Below, piece by piece: positions 43,343-51,957 of a stretch of 64,000 bases of DNA. A program made the translations under genes and the position numbers. This DNA is from Nitrospira sp. (GTDB taxonomy: Bacteria > Nitrospirota > Nitrospiria > Nitrospirales > Nitrospiraceae): the NCBI GenBank assembly GCA_018242765.1, contig JAFEBH010000009.1, positions 124,001 through 188,000 on the forward strand, given 5' to 3'. Below the pieces are notes generated by a model. That model was not told the DNA's origin and did no database searches. It worked only from the letters and a program-made list of their open reading frames with translations. How positions within the stretch are numbered: the stretch's first letter is position 1; each line of letters begins with the position of its first letter.

Positions 43343-45244
43343 ATGCATGTTTGCATTATGGCCATCGCTCTCACGCTCAGTTGGTTTCTCAGTACCTCTG
43401 CTTTTGCAAGGACTATTGGTTAGTCTACGACCAACGCATCAACGAGAAATGGGTCAACGACCGACTTAATAAGTGGACAGATGCATCAAAAGATGATGCC
43501 AAGGTGTTCACTCCGTACTACGAATATATCGGGTATCTCCAGAGCATCCAACAAGACACTGAGGCAGTTACCCAAGAGGATCTTCAGCATGCGGCCAAAT
43601 GTCTTGCGAAGGAGTACGGCAAGCTGGAGTTCACGAATGACCCTGATTGCACGGCCAAAGGATCGAACAAGTTCCCTAATCTTGCAAATGCCCTACATTA
43701 CAATAAACCCATTGCTACCAAACGTGATAACGCCCGTGTTTTGGTGCTTGGCCAAAACCCATTAGTATGCAAGCTGACGGAGAATGCTTTTACGGCGACA
43801 GATGCCGCGATCGTGCCGCCAACAAGTCCTAGGCAGGAGAAAAAACCTGCTTCCATCTCCGCAGAGGGAAACGGTCTTGAACTCAGCCCCCCCGCTCAGT
43901 CGCCTCACCGAACTCAATGATGGTCTCCAAGATACCCAAAAACACCTCACTGCCTCCATGACTTGTTGACGAAATTCCCAAGTAAAGACACCCTGGAAAA
44001 TCTATCGAAGCTCTTTCCTGGTAAAACTACCTTCGATGAACTACGGCTGGCTATTACCGATGTACTCACTAAGGATAGACAGATACTTGTTAACCTTTCG
44101 TTAGAGTTGAAAGCTCAATTAGATGGTAATAAGGAGACCAAAAAGTCAAGAGATGAGAAGCTTGCTAAAATAGATGAGACCCTTCCAAAGCATCATCGAT
44201 GCCAAGAACCCAATACCGTTCTTGGAGCTAGTGGATAAGAAAACCATCTGGCTTTGCGATTTGCATACATTGCTGAAGGGTGGCACTAAGATCGGCTATC
44301 AAATCTCGATTGCCCCCACGATTGATAAAGACTCTGGAACACCAGGTACACCTCAAGCTTTGAATCTCAGTGACCTTCTCTCCGGTCTGGAAAAATCCGA
44401 AGAGCTATCCAATAAGTTCCCTTCTGATACAGATACTGATACCAAAGTACGAGCCCATCTCAACACTACCCTCAAAAACCTTGCGGCTCTACTCGAAAAC
44501 ACCTCCGAGAAGATGGGGAAACCAGGCGGGGGACCACCTCCCACACGAACAAATGCAGGAGTGAGCGCTCCGCCACCTTCTTCCGGATCAGAAAAGCCAG
44601 GAAACGCGCCTATGCCATCTACCCCCAATCCTAAAGACACCGGTGCCTCTTCAAAACCTTCTGTCATCGATGATGAACTTATTGTCCGCGATCTGTATCG
44701 GTTCCGAATCATCGCCGGTCCCGTCTATTCCTCTTTGGCTGCTAGTAACCAAACATTTTCGACAATCACTAATGTCAATGGGCAACATGTTATTACGTCG
44801 AGCCGGAAGAATGACTCCCCTGTTAACTTTCCGGTTTTTCTCAAGGTTCATTTGACTGAACGAGATATTCTCGAATCGGGCTGGGGGGCAGCCAAAAAGG
44901 AATGGCAGCATGATGGTCTTTGTCCAAAATGGAGAGCTATCACAAAAATAGTTGCTCCTATCGTCGGCATCAATATGGTCGACAGCCCGCTGAAAAACTT
45001 TTATGCCGGGCTGAGCTTCGACATTATCCAAGGTGTGGACATCGTCGCCGGTGCCCATATATCGAAGGTGAACCACCTCGACGGAGGCTTCCAGGATGGT
45101 CAAGTTGTGGCGAGCACCGCTGCGCCTCCACAAAGTGAAAAACTTAGCGTTGGTGGGTTTGCTGGTATAACCGTCGACATTGGCGTGGTCGGTTCGTGGC
45201 TCGGCGCCGGTATTGCCAAAGGAATCCGAGACGGCTTCAAATAG
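43343..45244 (+). pseudogene. Multiply frameshifted gene for an exported protein of unknown function
   Basis: An AAGGAG site and ATG at 43343 start a signal peptide (IMAIALTLSWFLSTSAFA) that hits a stop at 43421-43423. The mature protein continues in another frame from about 43405 (DYWLVYDQRINEKWVNDRLNKW) to 43920, then switches frame again near 43885, 43960 and 44180, the last frame running to a stop at 45242-45244 (SPLKNFYAGLSFDIIQGVDI, then GVVGSWLGAGIAKGI). The frames alternate and follow on from one another, so I read them as one ancestral gene of about 600 codons with four frame breaks. A Pro-rich linker (GGGPPPTRTN, SAPPPSSGSEKPGNAP) separates N- and C-terminal parts. Base composition is AT-richer than neighbours, suggesting transfer. 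Family not recognised. Confidence 0.7.
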
Positions 45245-45284
45245 TCTCGTTGGAGTCTTGGTGCAGATCCCTGCAAGTGATGTT

Positions 45285-45475
45285 GTGGCTCGTCCTTAAC
45301 TGGACACTGCTTTTCATGGCTTTAGTTCGTTTCTTGATCTCTAAGACAATCTTGCTGACGTTGCTGGGGTGGGCAATGGAAACTCGCTCGTTGGCGACGG
45401 CAGCGATCGAGAGACTCATAATGGGGAACTGCTCTTTATCGCCTCAATGGTCCACAGAGTCGATGAAGAGTGCAT
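45285..45475 (-). pseudogene. Decayed copy of the 3' end of a GGDEF gene, copy 1
   Basis: Aligns in the same orientation with about 46920-47090 of the intact GGDEF gene: on the minus strand it reads MSLSIAAVANERVSIAHPSN, against MSLSIAVVTNERSPIAHPGD in the intact protein, followed by VSKIVLEIKKRTKAMKSSV. Diverged and without a start. Confidence 0.8.
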
Positions 45476-45495
45476 CAACCTGACTCGGTTGCGGG

Positions 45496-45585
45496 TTACT
45501 CCACACGCCTCACAGTGAGCAGTTTGGTTGACACTCCCAACCTCCGGGCTTCCGATGCGAGCCGACGGTCGGCTGTAAGAATTGG
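45496..45585 (-). pseudogene. C-terminal fragment of a PIN-domain (VapC-type) toxin
   Basis: On the minus strand the frame reads ILTADRRLASEARRLGV and ends VRRVE followed by TAA, matching the last strand and helix of PIN toxins (TADRRLA with its acidic residue). The rest of the gene is absent. Confidence 0.5.
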
Positions 45586-45623
45586 CCTGTAATATTGGGT
45601 CGGATACCTATATAGCTGGCCCT

Positions 45624-45693
45624 TACCGTAGAGAGCGCTCTTTCATGGCATTGGCTCGCGTCTTGATCTCTGGAGTAAGCGTGCTCACAGCAA
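45624..45693 (-). pseudogene. Decayed copy of the 3' end of a GGDEF gene, copy 2
   Basis: A shorter, more diverged relative of copy 1 and of the region near 46940-47000 in the intact gene, recognisable by TTTCATGGCATTGGCTCG and TCTTGATCTCTGGAG. Same orientation. Confidence 0.6.
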
Positions 45694-45852
45694 CGGTGGG
45701 TTCAAATCTTGCTTCGTGCATTCCGTTTGGACAGCCCTGATTCTACAATTCACCCGCGGTGCTTAAAAGGCCCCGTGTCAACGTGGCACTTTACGACACA
45801 CGTTGGCCAGCGACTCTCCCTCATGCTCGCACGGGACCATCTTATTGGTTCA

Positions 45853-45879
45853 TTGACATCAAAACATCATCTATATTAT
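45853..45879 (+). promoter_or_regulatory. Promoter of the VapBC module
   Basis: Perfect -35 TTGACA (45853-45858), 15-base spacer, -10 TATTAT (45874-45879), and ten bases to the ATG at 45890; the transcript would have almost no leader. Confidence 0.6.
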
Positions 45880-45889
45880 GCTTTGATGC

Positions 45890-46141
45890 ATGAGAACTAC
45901 CTTGAGTCTTGATAGCGATGTGGCTGCGCTCTTAAAACGGGCCCAGAAAATCCGCAAAGCCAGTTTCAAGACGGTCGTCAACGATGCAATGCGCCAGGGG
46001 CTTAAAGATCTCTTAGTGCCCCCAGCGCGACCTAAGAAGCCATTCCGGACCCAGAGCGTCTCGTTGGGGCGTTGTCTTGTCGGCAGCCTGGACGATGTGG
46101 AAGAGGTGTTAGCTACGGCGGAAGACGAAGCCTTCCGATGA
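45890..46141 (+). CDS. VapB-type ribbon-helix-helix antitoxin
   Basis: An 83-residue protein: MRTTLSLDSDVAALLKRAQK is the strand and first helix of a ribbon-helix-helix DNA-binding domain, followed by FKTVVNDAMRQGLKDL. The C-terminal tail (VSLGRCLVGSLDDVEEVLA) would wrap the toxin. Its TGA overlaps the ATG of the toxin gene. Typical of DUF2191-type antitoxins paired with VapC. Confidence 0.88.
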   Translation: MRTTLSLDSDVAALLKRAQKIRKASFKTVVNDAMRQGLKDLLVPPARPKKPFRTQSVSLGRCLVGSLDDVEEVLATAEDEAFR

Positions 46142-46578
46142 TTCTGCTCGATGCGAACATTCTCGTCTACGCCCATGTGGCCTCTCTACCCCAGCATCAG
46201 GCTGCGCGCGTTTGGCTTGATGGACATCTGAACGGACCGACCCCAGTGGGTTTGCCGTGGCCGACGATGCTTGGTTTTGTACGGCTGGTATCGAACCCAC
46301 GTATCTTTGAACGACCGGAATCAATCCCGAATGCCTGGAATCAGGTTGAAGAATGGCTTGCCTGTCCAGTCGCTTGGATTCCCCAGCCCACAGAGCGCCA
46401 TCGTGACATCTTGGGTTCCTTACTCAGTACTATTCCTCGCTCTAACTTGGTGCCAGATGCGCATCTGGCGGCGTTAGCGATCGAGCATGGGTTGACCCTC
46501 TGCTCCACAGATCGTGACTTCGCTCGCTTCCCGAATCTTCGCTGGGATGATCCCCTTCAGCGCCACGAACATAACTGA
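46138..46578 (+). CDS. VapC-type PIN-domain toxin ribonuclease
   Basis: A 146-residue PIN-domain protein that cuts RNA with Mg2+. The first acidic residue is D5 in MILLDANILVYAH; other likely metal ligands are in LVPDAHLAALAIEHG and CSTDRDFARFP. The conserved acidic residue usually found near residue 40-45 is not obvious (PWPTMLGFVRL). It overlaps the vapB stop by ATGA. The module is inserted between the 3' end of the GGDEF gene and two decayed copies of that end. Confidence 0.9.
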   Translation: MILLDANILVYAHVASLPQHQAARVWLDGHLNGPTPVGLPWPTMLGFVRLVSNPRIFERPESIPNAWNQVEEWLACPVAWIPQPTERHRDILGSLLSTIPRSNLVPDAHLAALAIEHGLTLCSTDRDFARFPNLRWDDPLQRHEHN

Positions 46579-46858
46579 GAGGCCAATTCGAAGAAATAGA
46601 GGGGCCGCCCATCTCGAAGACTCCTTCGAGCGGGTATATCCTCGAAGGCACCTGTATGTAAGGCAGGGAGTGTACGAGGGCGGATATCTCTATGGCCGGT
46701 CATTGACCTAGACATTGTCTCTCACGACTTTTGTGAGGTCGATCCTACAGGAGGGCTCTGCCAGGCCAGAATTGGAAGGATGTTCAGAACGTGCAAATTG
46801 GTCGTGATCACGGCAGCTATATCGCTCGGGTGACGTAGAGGCGAACTCGACGAAGGTG

Positions 46859-47857
46859 TTATCGCTCGGTGGGCAGCTGTGTGGTGTAAGCAGTCGTCGT
46901 GGAAAAGGCTTCGACAGCCTGGCCGCGTTGGTCCTTCACGTAAACGCTGCCTTTCATCGTCTTGGCTTGTTTCTTAAGCTCGGAGGCAAGCTTGCTGACA
47001 TCGCCGGGATGGGCAATGGGACTTCGCTCATTGGTGACGACGGCGATCGACAGGCTCATGATGGGGAACTGTTCTTTGTTGCCTCGACGGTCCACGGAGT
47101 CGATGTAGCCTTTCAGGCGATCTTCACGGTCGTAGAAGTCCGGGATCACCAAGTCAAACCGCTTGATGATGGTCTCGCAAATTGCGTCGATGGTGTCCGG
47201 TCGGCTCATGAAGACAAAGTCGTCGCCGCCGACATGGCCGACAAATCCTTCCGAGCCGGCCAACTCGCCGACGACCGTCGTGAGGATGCGGCAGGCCACA
47301 ATCAGCACTTCGTCTCCCCGTCCATAGCCGTAACGGTCGTTGAACGACTTGAAATTGTCGATGTCGAGGTACGCGAGCGCGAAGGGCTGCTGGCCCTGGA
47401 TTCGAGCAGTAGTTTCACAGAGGATGGTGGTGTTGCCCGGCAGCCGAGTGAGGGGATTTGCGTCGAGTGATCGAGTCAGTCGGCTGAGGCAGAGGCGGAT
47501 GCGATGCACGACATCTTCGGTGCGATAGGGGACCGTGATGAAGTCGTCCACGCCCAAGGTACCCCAATCGATATCGTTGAGCCGACTGTCTCGGACGAAG
47601 ACGATGAGCGGCAAACGCCCGAGGAAGGCATCGAGCTTCAGATTTCGTGTGAGGGTTTCCACGGAATGGCCCCCGGATCCTTCCGCGGCGAGGACGAGAC
47701 AGGGGGGATCGTGGACGAGTTCATGCAGCGCGAGCTCGGGCAGATGGCCTTCCACTACCTGGTAACCGGCTTTTCCCAGGGCTGAGACCAGAGCTGGGGT
47801 TGAGGTCAGTTCATTGTGCAGCAACAGAATTCGCCGGTCGGCACTGGCGTGGTTCAT
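46859..47857 (-). CDS. Receiver-like/GGDEF diguanylate cyclase
   Basis: A 332-residue cytoplasmic protein. Residues 1-125 look like a receiver domain, but the phospho-acceptor position is ALA-type (CLVLAAEGS), so phosphorylation is unlikely. The GGDEF domain (about 130-310) has DANPLTRLPGN, metal-binding LDIDNFK (D165, D167) and the signature GGDDF (210-214), a conservative Glu-to-Asp change; no upstream RxxD inhibitory site is seen. It should make cyclic di-GMP if active. It is the last gene of a three-gene minus-strand operon and overlaps the HDOD gene by four bases. Decayed copies of its 3' end lie at 45285-45693. Confidence 0.88.
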   Translation of the reverse strand: MNHASADRRILLLHNELTSTPALVSALGKAGYQVVEGHLPELALHELVHDPPCLVLAAEGSGGHSVETLTRNLKLDAFLGRLPLIVFVRDSRLNDIDWGTLGVDDFITVPYRTEDVVHRIRLCLSRLTRSLDANPLTRLPGNTTILCETTARIQGQQPFALAYLDIDNFKSFNDRYGYGRGDEVLIVACRILTTVVGELAGSEGFVGHVGGDDFVFMSRPDTIDAICETIIKRFDLVIPDFYDREDRLKGYIDSVDRRGNKEQFPIMSLSIAVVTNERSPIAHPGDVSKLASELKKQAKTMKGSVYVKDQRGQAVEAFSTTTAYTTQLPTER

Positions 47858-48693
47858 AGGTAGTCGTCAATGGTCAGAAATTCTTGCGAAGCCTTGTCGA
47901 TGTATTCCGCCAGACTCTGTTCATCCAGCCCAACCTGGTCCCAAGCTGGCTTGGACAGCGGTGGGATGAGATCATCTCCGGGGTTGCCACAGGCGAGTCC
48001 CTTGACCAAGATATCCGCTACATGGACGATGGCCGTTTGCAGTGTGGCGTCCTTGGCTTGCATGGGGTTGTGGTGGTAGAGGATCGGTTCGCGAAGTGTC
48101 ACCGGTAAATGCCATGCGCTCGCCAGGTAGCCGCCGATCTCGGCATGCGAGAGGCCAGTCAGTTCCTGCTCGATGTCGAAGAGCGAGTGATCAGTACGAG
48201 TTTTCATGGCGTCTTTGATGCTGTTTCCCACGTCGGGCCATTTTACGTAAAGCACGACCTTTCCAATGTCATGGAGTAGGCCGGAGACGAACAGCTCTTC
48301 GGAGTTCTTGATGTCCAGTCTGGTTGCGAGGAGCTTGGCGGTGATGGCGACGCCGAGCGAATGGCGCCACAGCTGATCCATGCCGGCGTCTTTCATGATG
48401 GTCAGGGCTGAGGCGCAAAGCGTCAGCCCCTTCACGACGTTAAACCCCAGCACGATCACGGCGTGCGAGACGGAGCCGATTCTCGAAGGAAACCCATAAA
48501 ATGGGGAATTCGCCAGTCGAAGGACTTTTGCGGCCAGCACCTGATCCTTCTCGATGATGGTACCGATCTCTTCAGCCGACACGGTGGGAGAACCGATCAT
48601 CGTGGCCAGCCGTTGCACGACATGGGGCAGCGTGGGGAGGTCTCCCACCTGCTCAATCCGGTTGCGCAGGTCGGTCGGGGTGAAGAGCGTCAT
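47854..48693 (-). CDS. HDOD-domain signalling protein
   Basis: A 279-residue protein filled by one HDOD domain: LPTLPHVVQRLATMI, KVLRLANSPFYGFP, VIVLGFNVVKGL and a retained LLHDIGKVVL. HDOD domains are found in regulators of cell cycle, chemotaxis and c-di-GMP networks and are usually thought to act by protein binding. Here it is coupled by ATGA overlaps to the GGDEF gene downstream and to a small gene upstream, so the three products probably act together. Confidence 0.92.
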   Translation of the reverse strand: MTLFTPTDLRNRIEQVGDLPTLPHVVQRLATMIGSPTVSAEEIGTIIEKDQVLAAKVLRLANSPFYGFPSRIGSVSHAVIVLGFNVVKGLTLCASALTIMKDAGMDQLWRHSLGVAITAKLLATRLDIKNSEELFVSGLLHDIGKVVLYVKWPDVGNSIKDAMKTRTDHSLFDIEQELTGLSHAEIGGYLASAWHLPVTLREPILYHHNPMQAKDATLQTAIVHVADILVKGLACGNPGDDLIPPLSKPAWDQVGLDEQSLAEYIDKASQEFLTIDDYL

Positions 48694-49025
48694 GCAGCCT
48701 CCGGTTTCTCGATGTTCGTGGCCATTCCATGGGTCGCGTGTAAGTGTGTGCGGAGTGTTCGGAGGATGAGTTGCTGAAGGGGATCATGTGCGACACGTCG
48801 GAACCGATGATCGAGTTCGGCTTCTAGTTCAGCCAAAGTTTTTCCGCCGGAGTCCAGGGCATCGCCCACCACATACACCGATGGTAATCCCATTTGTTGG
48901 AGCCGTTCGATCAAGTCCGTGTCCAAGATCGTTCCTGCTGCCACAATGGGGAGTCCGTTGGCATTGGTGACTGGTCGTGCAAGGACCATATCGGGCAGGA
49001 GTTCGTACACAACCACGCGTTTCAT
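48690..49025 (-). CDS. Small conserved protein linked to HDOD/HD-GYP signalling
   Basis: A 111-residue protein with ELLPDMVLARPVTNANGLPIVAAGTILD, key part MVLARPVTNANGLPIVAAGT, and LIERLQQMGLPSVYV. This is the beta-rich segment often found at the start of HD-GYP phosphodiesterases (DUF3391-like), here as a free protein. It is the first gene of the minus-strand operon and overlaps the HDOD gene by four bases. Confidence 0.75.
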   Translation of the reverse strand: MKRVVVYELLPDMVLARPVTNANGLPIVAAGTILDTDLIERLQQMGLPSVYVVGDALDSGGKTLAELEAELDHRFRRVAHDPLQQLILRTLRTHLHATHGMATNIEKPEAA

Positions 49026-49398
49026 CTATCTGGTGTCCTTGATATTGCGAGCATATTCGACCGTGTGCCAATCGATTCGGCAGTATACCCATGGCAGGAG
49101 TGCCTGCCGGCTGTCATTTCCTTATCGGAAGATCTGTCCCTCTTCTAAAGGATGTTTCGATCGATGAGCCTGCGGGTTGGCAGACCGGTGAACATGCCGT
49201 GAGGGAATGAGCCGCCTCGCTGTTGGGAGAATATCGTCTCTGTCAGGAATAGGCGCAGCGATCGAAAAGGCATTCGACGAGCTGTTGCTGTATGCATGGT
49301 GTCCACCTATAACCAAATCGGATTGGTCAGTCTGGTATGTGCTGAGTCAGCCGAACAGGGAGGATCATGATCTGAGGGCAGGAGCTGTCGCGTGGCGA
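49026..49398. other. Intergenic stretch, nothing recognised
   Basis: About 370 bases containing the upstream region of the HDOD/GGDEF operon. No gene, repeat or clear promoter was identified. Confidence 0.4.
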
Positions 49399-50097
49399 CT
49401 ATTGAATCGTCCCGATCACAATGGCATGGGCGACGAACCGGCCGTAGGGCACGTCGCGGCATTGCTCCCAATCTGACTCGATCCAGTAGTTTTGTTTGGA
49501 AATGCGTTTCAGGAAGAGCTGGGTCGAGAACGGACTTCTCCCGCTATTCAGTAAACCGTCAAAATAGTGGTTGTATCCGATCGGGAGGCTTGCCACGATC
49601 TGACCGCACGGAGCCAGGCAGGTCGATCGCAGGTGCGCAAGCACCTGGAGCAATTTGGCTGGTTCCCTTGGTTGTTCATCCCATCCGACATGTTCCAGTG
49701 TCGAGATGCTCACGATTAAATCGTATGGCTGTTGAGGGACCAGGTCGATGATATCCTGGTTCATCACGCCGGGGCTGACCTCGTATTTGTCGACGACCTC
49801 ATGCTGAATGGAAAAGTAATGCGACAAGACGTTGCCCACTTCGAGCACCCGCTTGCCTTCGTGCTGGAGCAGGAGTTCACGGAAAATGGGGATTTCGACC
49901 CCACGCTCGTTTTTCCACGTTCGATTATAGGGATGGTATAGGTACTCGTACTCGCGGCCATTGAATCGGAATGTCTTGTCTCGCATACAGCGGGTCAAGG
50001 CCATTTTCATGGCGCGCCAATAACGTGCGGACGTGCGCTCGTTGCCGGGAGCGGCGCTGGTGTAGTCGTAGGTGTAGGGCATGGAGGAAACGATCAC
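49399..50097 (-). CDS. SAM-dependent methyltransferase-like protein
   Basis: A 232-residue cytoplasmic protein with a Rossmann-type SAM-binding start KRVLEVGNVLSHYF (a variant of the GxGxG loop), an acidic residue in VVDKYEVSP, and DLIVSISTLEHVGWDE typical of class I methyltransferases. The GTG start at 50097 overlaps the stop of the upstream gene (GTGA); the ATG at 50082 is an alternative. The substrate is unknown; similar proteins occur in polysaccharide loci. Confidence 0.75.
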   Translation of the reverse strand: MIVSSMPYTYDYTSAAPGNERTSARYWRAMKMALTRCMRDKTFRFNGREYEYLYHPYNRTWKNERGVEIPIFRELLLQHEGKRVLEVGNVLSHYFSIQHEVVDKYEVSPGVMNQDIIDLVPQQPYDLIVSISTLEHVGWDEQPREPAKLLQVLAHLRSTCLAPCGQIVASLPIGYNHYFDGLLNSGRSPFSTQLFLKRISKQNYWIESDWEQCRDVPYGRFVAHAIVIGTIQ

Positions 50098-50348
50098 TCG
50101 AAGACGATACGGGAGCCCGGGGACTTCATCTTGAAGATCTGTAAGGCGTTGTAAATGCCTTTCGCGGGATGGTTTAGGATCAGGCGAGAGTTGGTGATAT
50201 GGGTGTCGAGCAGCTCATATTGTCCGCCGCTGTAGTAGAGATCGCAGTCGTCGATCTGACAGTTTTTGTAGACGTGATTATCCAGGGCGAGTTTCGCTTG
50301 TGAGAAGGTCTGCCCGTCAATCACGATATAGTTCGGTTCAAGTCCCAT
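50094..50348 (-). CDS. Small hypothetical protein
   Basis: An 84-residue protein with short beta-type repeats (YKNCQIDDCDLYYSGGQYEL, DTHITNSRLILNHPA) resembling a small right-handed helix of pentapeptide-like rungs. No signal peptide. It overlaps the downstream methyltransferase-like gene by four bases, so the two are co-translated. Function unknown. Confidence 0.65.
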   Translation of the reverse strand: MGLEPNYIVIDGQTFSQAKLALDNHVYKNCQIDDCDLYYSGGQYELLDTHITNSRLILNHPAKGIYNALQIFKMKSPGSRIVFE

Positions 50349-50436
50349 AGTGATCAGGTTGGCGAACTATAGCAAAGTCAGCAGGAGTCGTAAACCAGCC
50401 AGCGTGTTGTCCGGTTACGCGCTCACGAGAAGGGCT

Positions 50437-51603
50437 CTAATCCCGGACAATCCGAAACACCGTCCCTCTCAGAGTGGTTAGGTAGAGTTCTCCCAGGCCG
50501 TCTTGGCCGAAACTTGAGATGGAGGGAGTGACGAGGAGTGGCCAGTTTTGTTGCTCGGTAGCGGCGCCGTTCCTGAAACGGAAACTGCGGACAAAACCGG
50601 CACAGAAATCCCCGTAGAAGTATGTCCCGTGGATGGCTGGTATGGCCTGGCCACGATACACGTATCCGCCGATGACGGAGCAGGCTCCCTTGTCGTGGGT
50701 GTATTCAACGATCGGGGGGGTGAGGGTGCCAGGATCGCAGTTCGACGTAGGATTGAAACAAGCCGACCCTTCCATGAGTCGCCAGCCGTAGTTCAGCCCG
50801 CGTCCCGCGTGAGGACCTGTCGATATATTGATCTCCTCTCGGGCACCTTGGCCGACATCGCCGATGTAGAGATCATCGCCATCAAACGAAAATCGCCAGG
50901 GATTCCGTAGCCCGTAGCTCCACACGAGCGGATGACCGTTGCCCGAGACAAATGGGTTCAGCGTTCCACTGGTGCAGACCGTTCCAGTCGCTGGATCGAT
51001 TCGGAGGAGTTTCCCCAGTCGGCTTGTGAGAGTTTGTGCATGATTGTTCGGGTCCCCTGCACTGCCACCATCACCGATTCCTGCATACAGACAGCCATCC
51101 GGTCCGAACGCCAACATCCCTCCGTTGTGGTTGCGAAAGGTCGGATGGGGAATAGAGACAAGGATGGCTTGCGAAGCCGGATCAGCGATATTTGGATTCG
51201 TTGCCGAGGTCACAAAGCGAGCGATGGTGATCGCGCCACTACTGTCTGTATAGTAGACATAGAATCGGCCGTTGGTGTTGTAGTGAGGATCGAAGGCGAG
51301 CCCCAGTAATCCTTGTTCTCCTCCGCTGGTGATCTCCGTCAAGGTCAGAAACGTCCCCAGCGTGGTGCCGGTCATCCTCTCGAGAACCTTGATCGTCCCT
51401 CCTTGTTCCACAACAAACAGGCGATCGGCATTCCCAGGGGGTGCGGTCAAGAAAACGGGGGCACTTAGGTCGCTCGTCACCGTTTGGAGCTTGAGACTGA
51501 TCAGAGCGGAGGCAGGATTTCTTGTGGTGCTTTCGCTGCTGCAGGCCGTGATGAGGACGGCCAAGCACATGAACTGGATCATCTGAATGATGAAGGATCT
51601 CAT
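50437..51603 (-). CDS. PQQ-type glucose/sorbosone dehydrogenase lipoprotein
   Basis: A 388-residue exported beta-propeller protein. The ATG at 51603 gives a lipoprotein signal (MRSFIIQ... LAVLITAC); the open frame extends to 51723 but adds no signal-like sequence. Family marks are APPGNADRLFVVEQGGTIKV, GLLGLAFDPHY, FRNHNGGMLAFGPDGCLYAGIGDGG (key part NHNGGMLAFGPDG), LVWSYGLRNPWRFSFD and NYGWRLMEGSACF. Enzymes of this fold oxidise sugars with PQQ in the periplasm; no PQQ synthesis genes are in the window, and the substrate is unknown. Alone, transcribed away from hppA. Confidence 0.88.
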   Translation of the reverse strand: MRSFIIQMIQFMCLAVLITACSSESTTRNPASALISLKLQTVTSDLSAPVFLTAPPGNADRLFVVEQGGTIKVLERMTGTTLGTFLTLTEITSGGEQGLLGLAFDPHYNTNGRFYVYYTDSSGAITIARFVTSATNPNIADPASQAILVSIPHPTFRNHNGGMLAFGPDGCLYAGIGDGGSAGDPNNHAQTLTSRLGKLLRIDPATGTVCTSGTLNPFVSGNGHPLVWSYGLRNPWRFSFDGDDLYIGDVGQGAREEINISTGPHAGRGLNYGWRLMEGSACFNPTSNCDPGTLTPPIVEYTHDKGACSVIGGYVYRGQAIPAIHGTYFYGDFCAGFVRSFRFRNGAATEQQNWPLLVTPSISSFGQDGLGELYLTTLRGTVFRIVRD

Positions 51604-51957
51604 TTGTAACCCATTGTTCCCTATGGAGATAGTCTGGATCTGTGCTCCTCCACCCGGCAGCTCCCCTTTCGCTCCATTATTGTAAGGGGAGACCACTGTG
51701 CCAGTCAGGGATGGCACATCCAATTCGATGTGTACCAGTATGAACCAGGCTGGGGAGGTGTTTGCAAGTAGGCCGCATTTGGTCTTGATCCCACCTGTGG
51801 GACTCTATAGAATAGCCCAGCTTTTCGGGTGGCTCGCTTCGAATTCGACACTGCCCACCTTAGGATTTACCCACTCGCGCATGTACTTTAGGATGGGTTG
51901 AAGCCACGGAGAGCCGTGTGACATCAGGAATTCGTTTAACCAGTAGGAGGGTTTCCC
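51604..51957. other. Divergent intergenic region with likely hppA promoter
   Basis: About 350 bases between the sugar dehydrogenase and hppA. A sigma-70-like promoter is visible on the plus strand: TTGATC (51785-51790), 17-base spacer, TAGAAT (51808-51813). No gene recognised. Confidence 0.45.
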
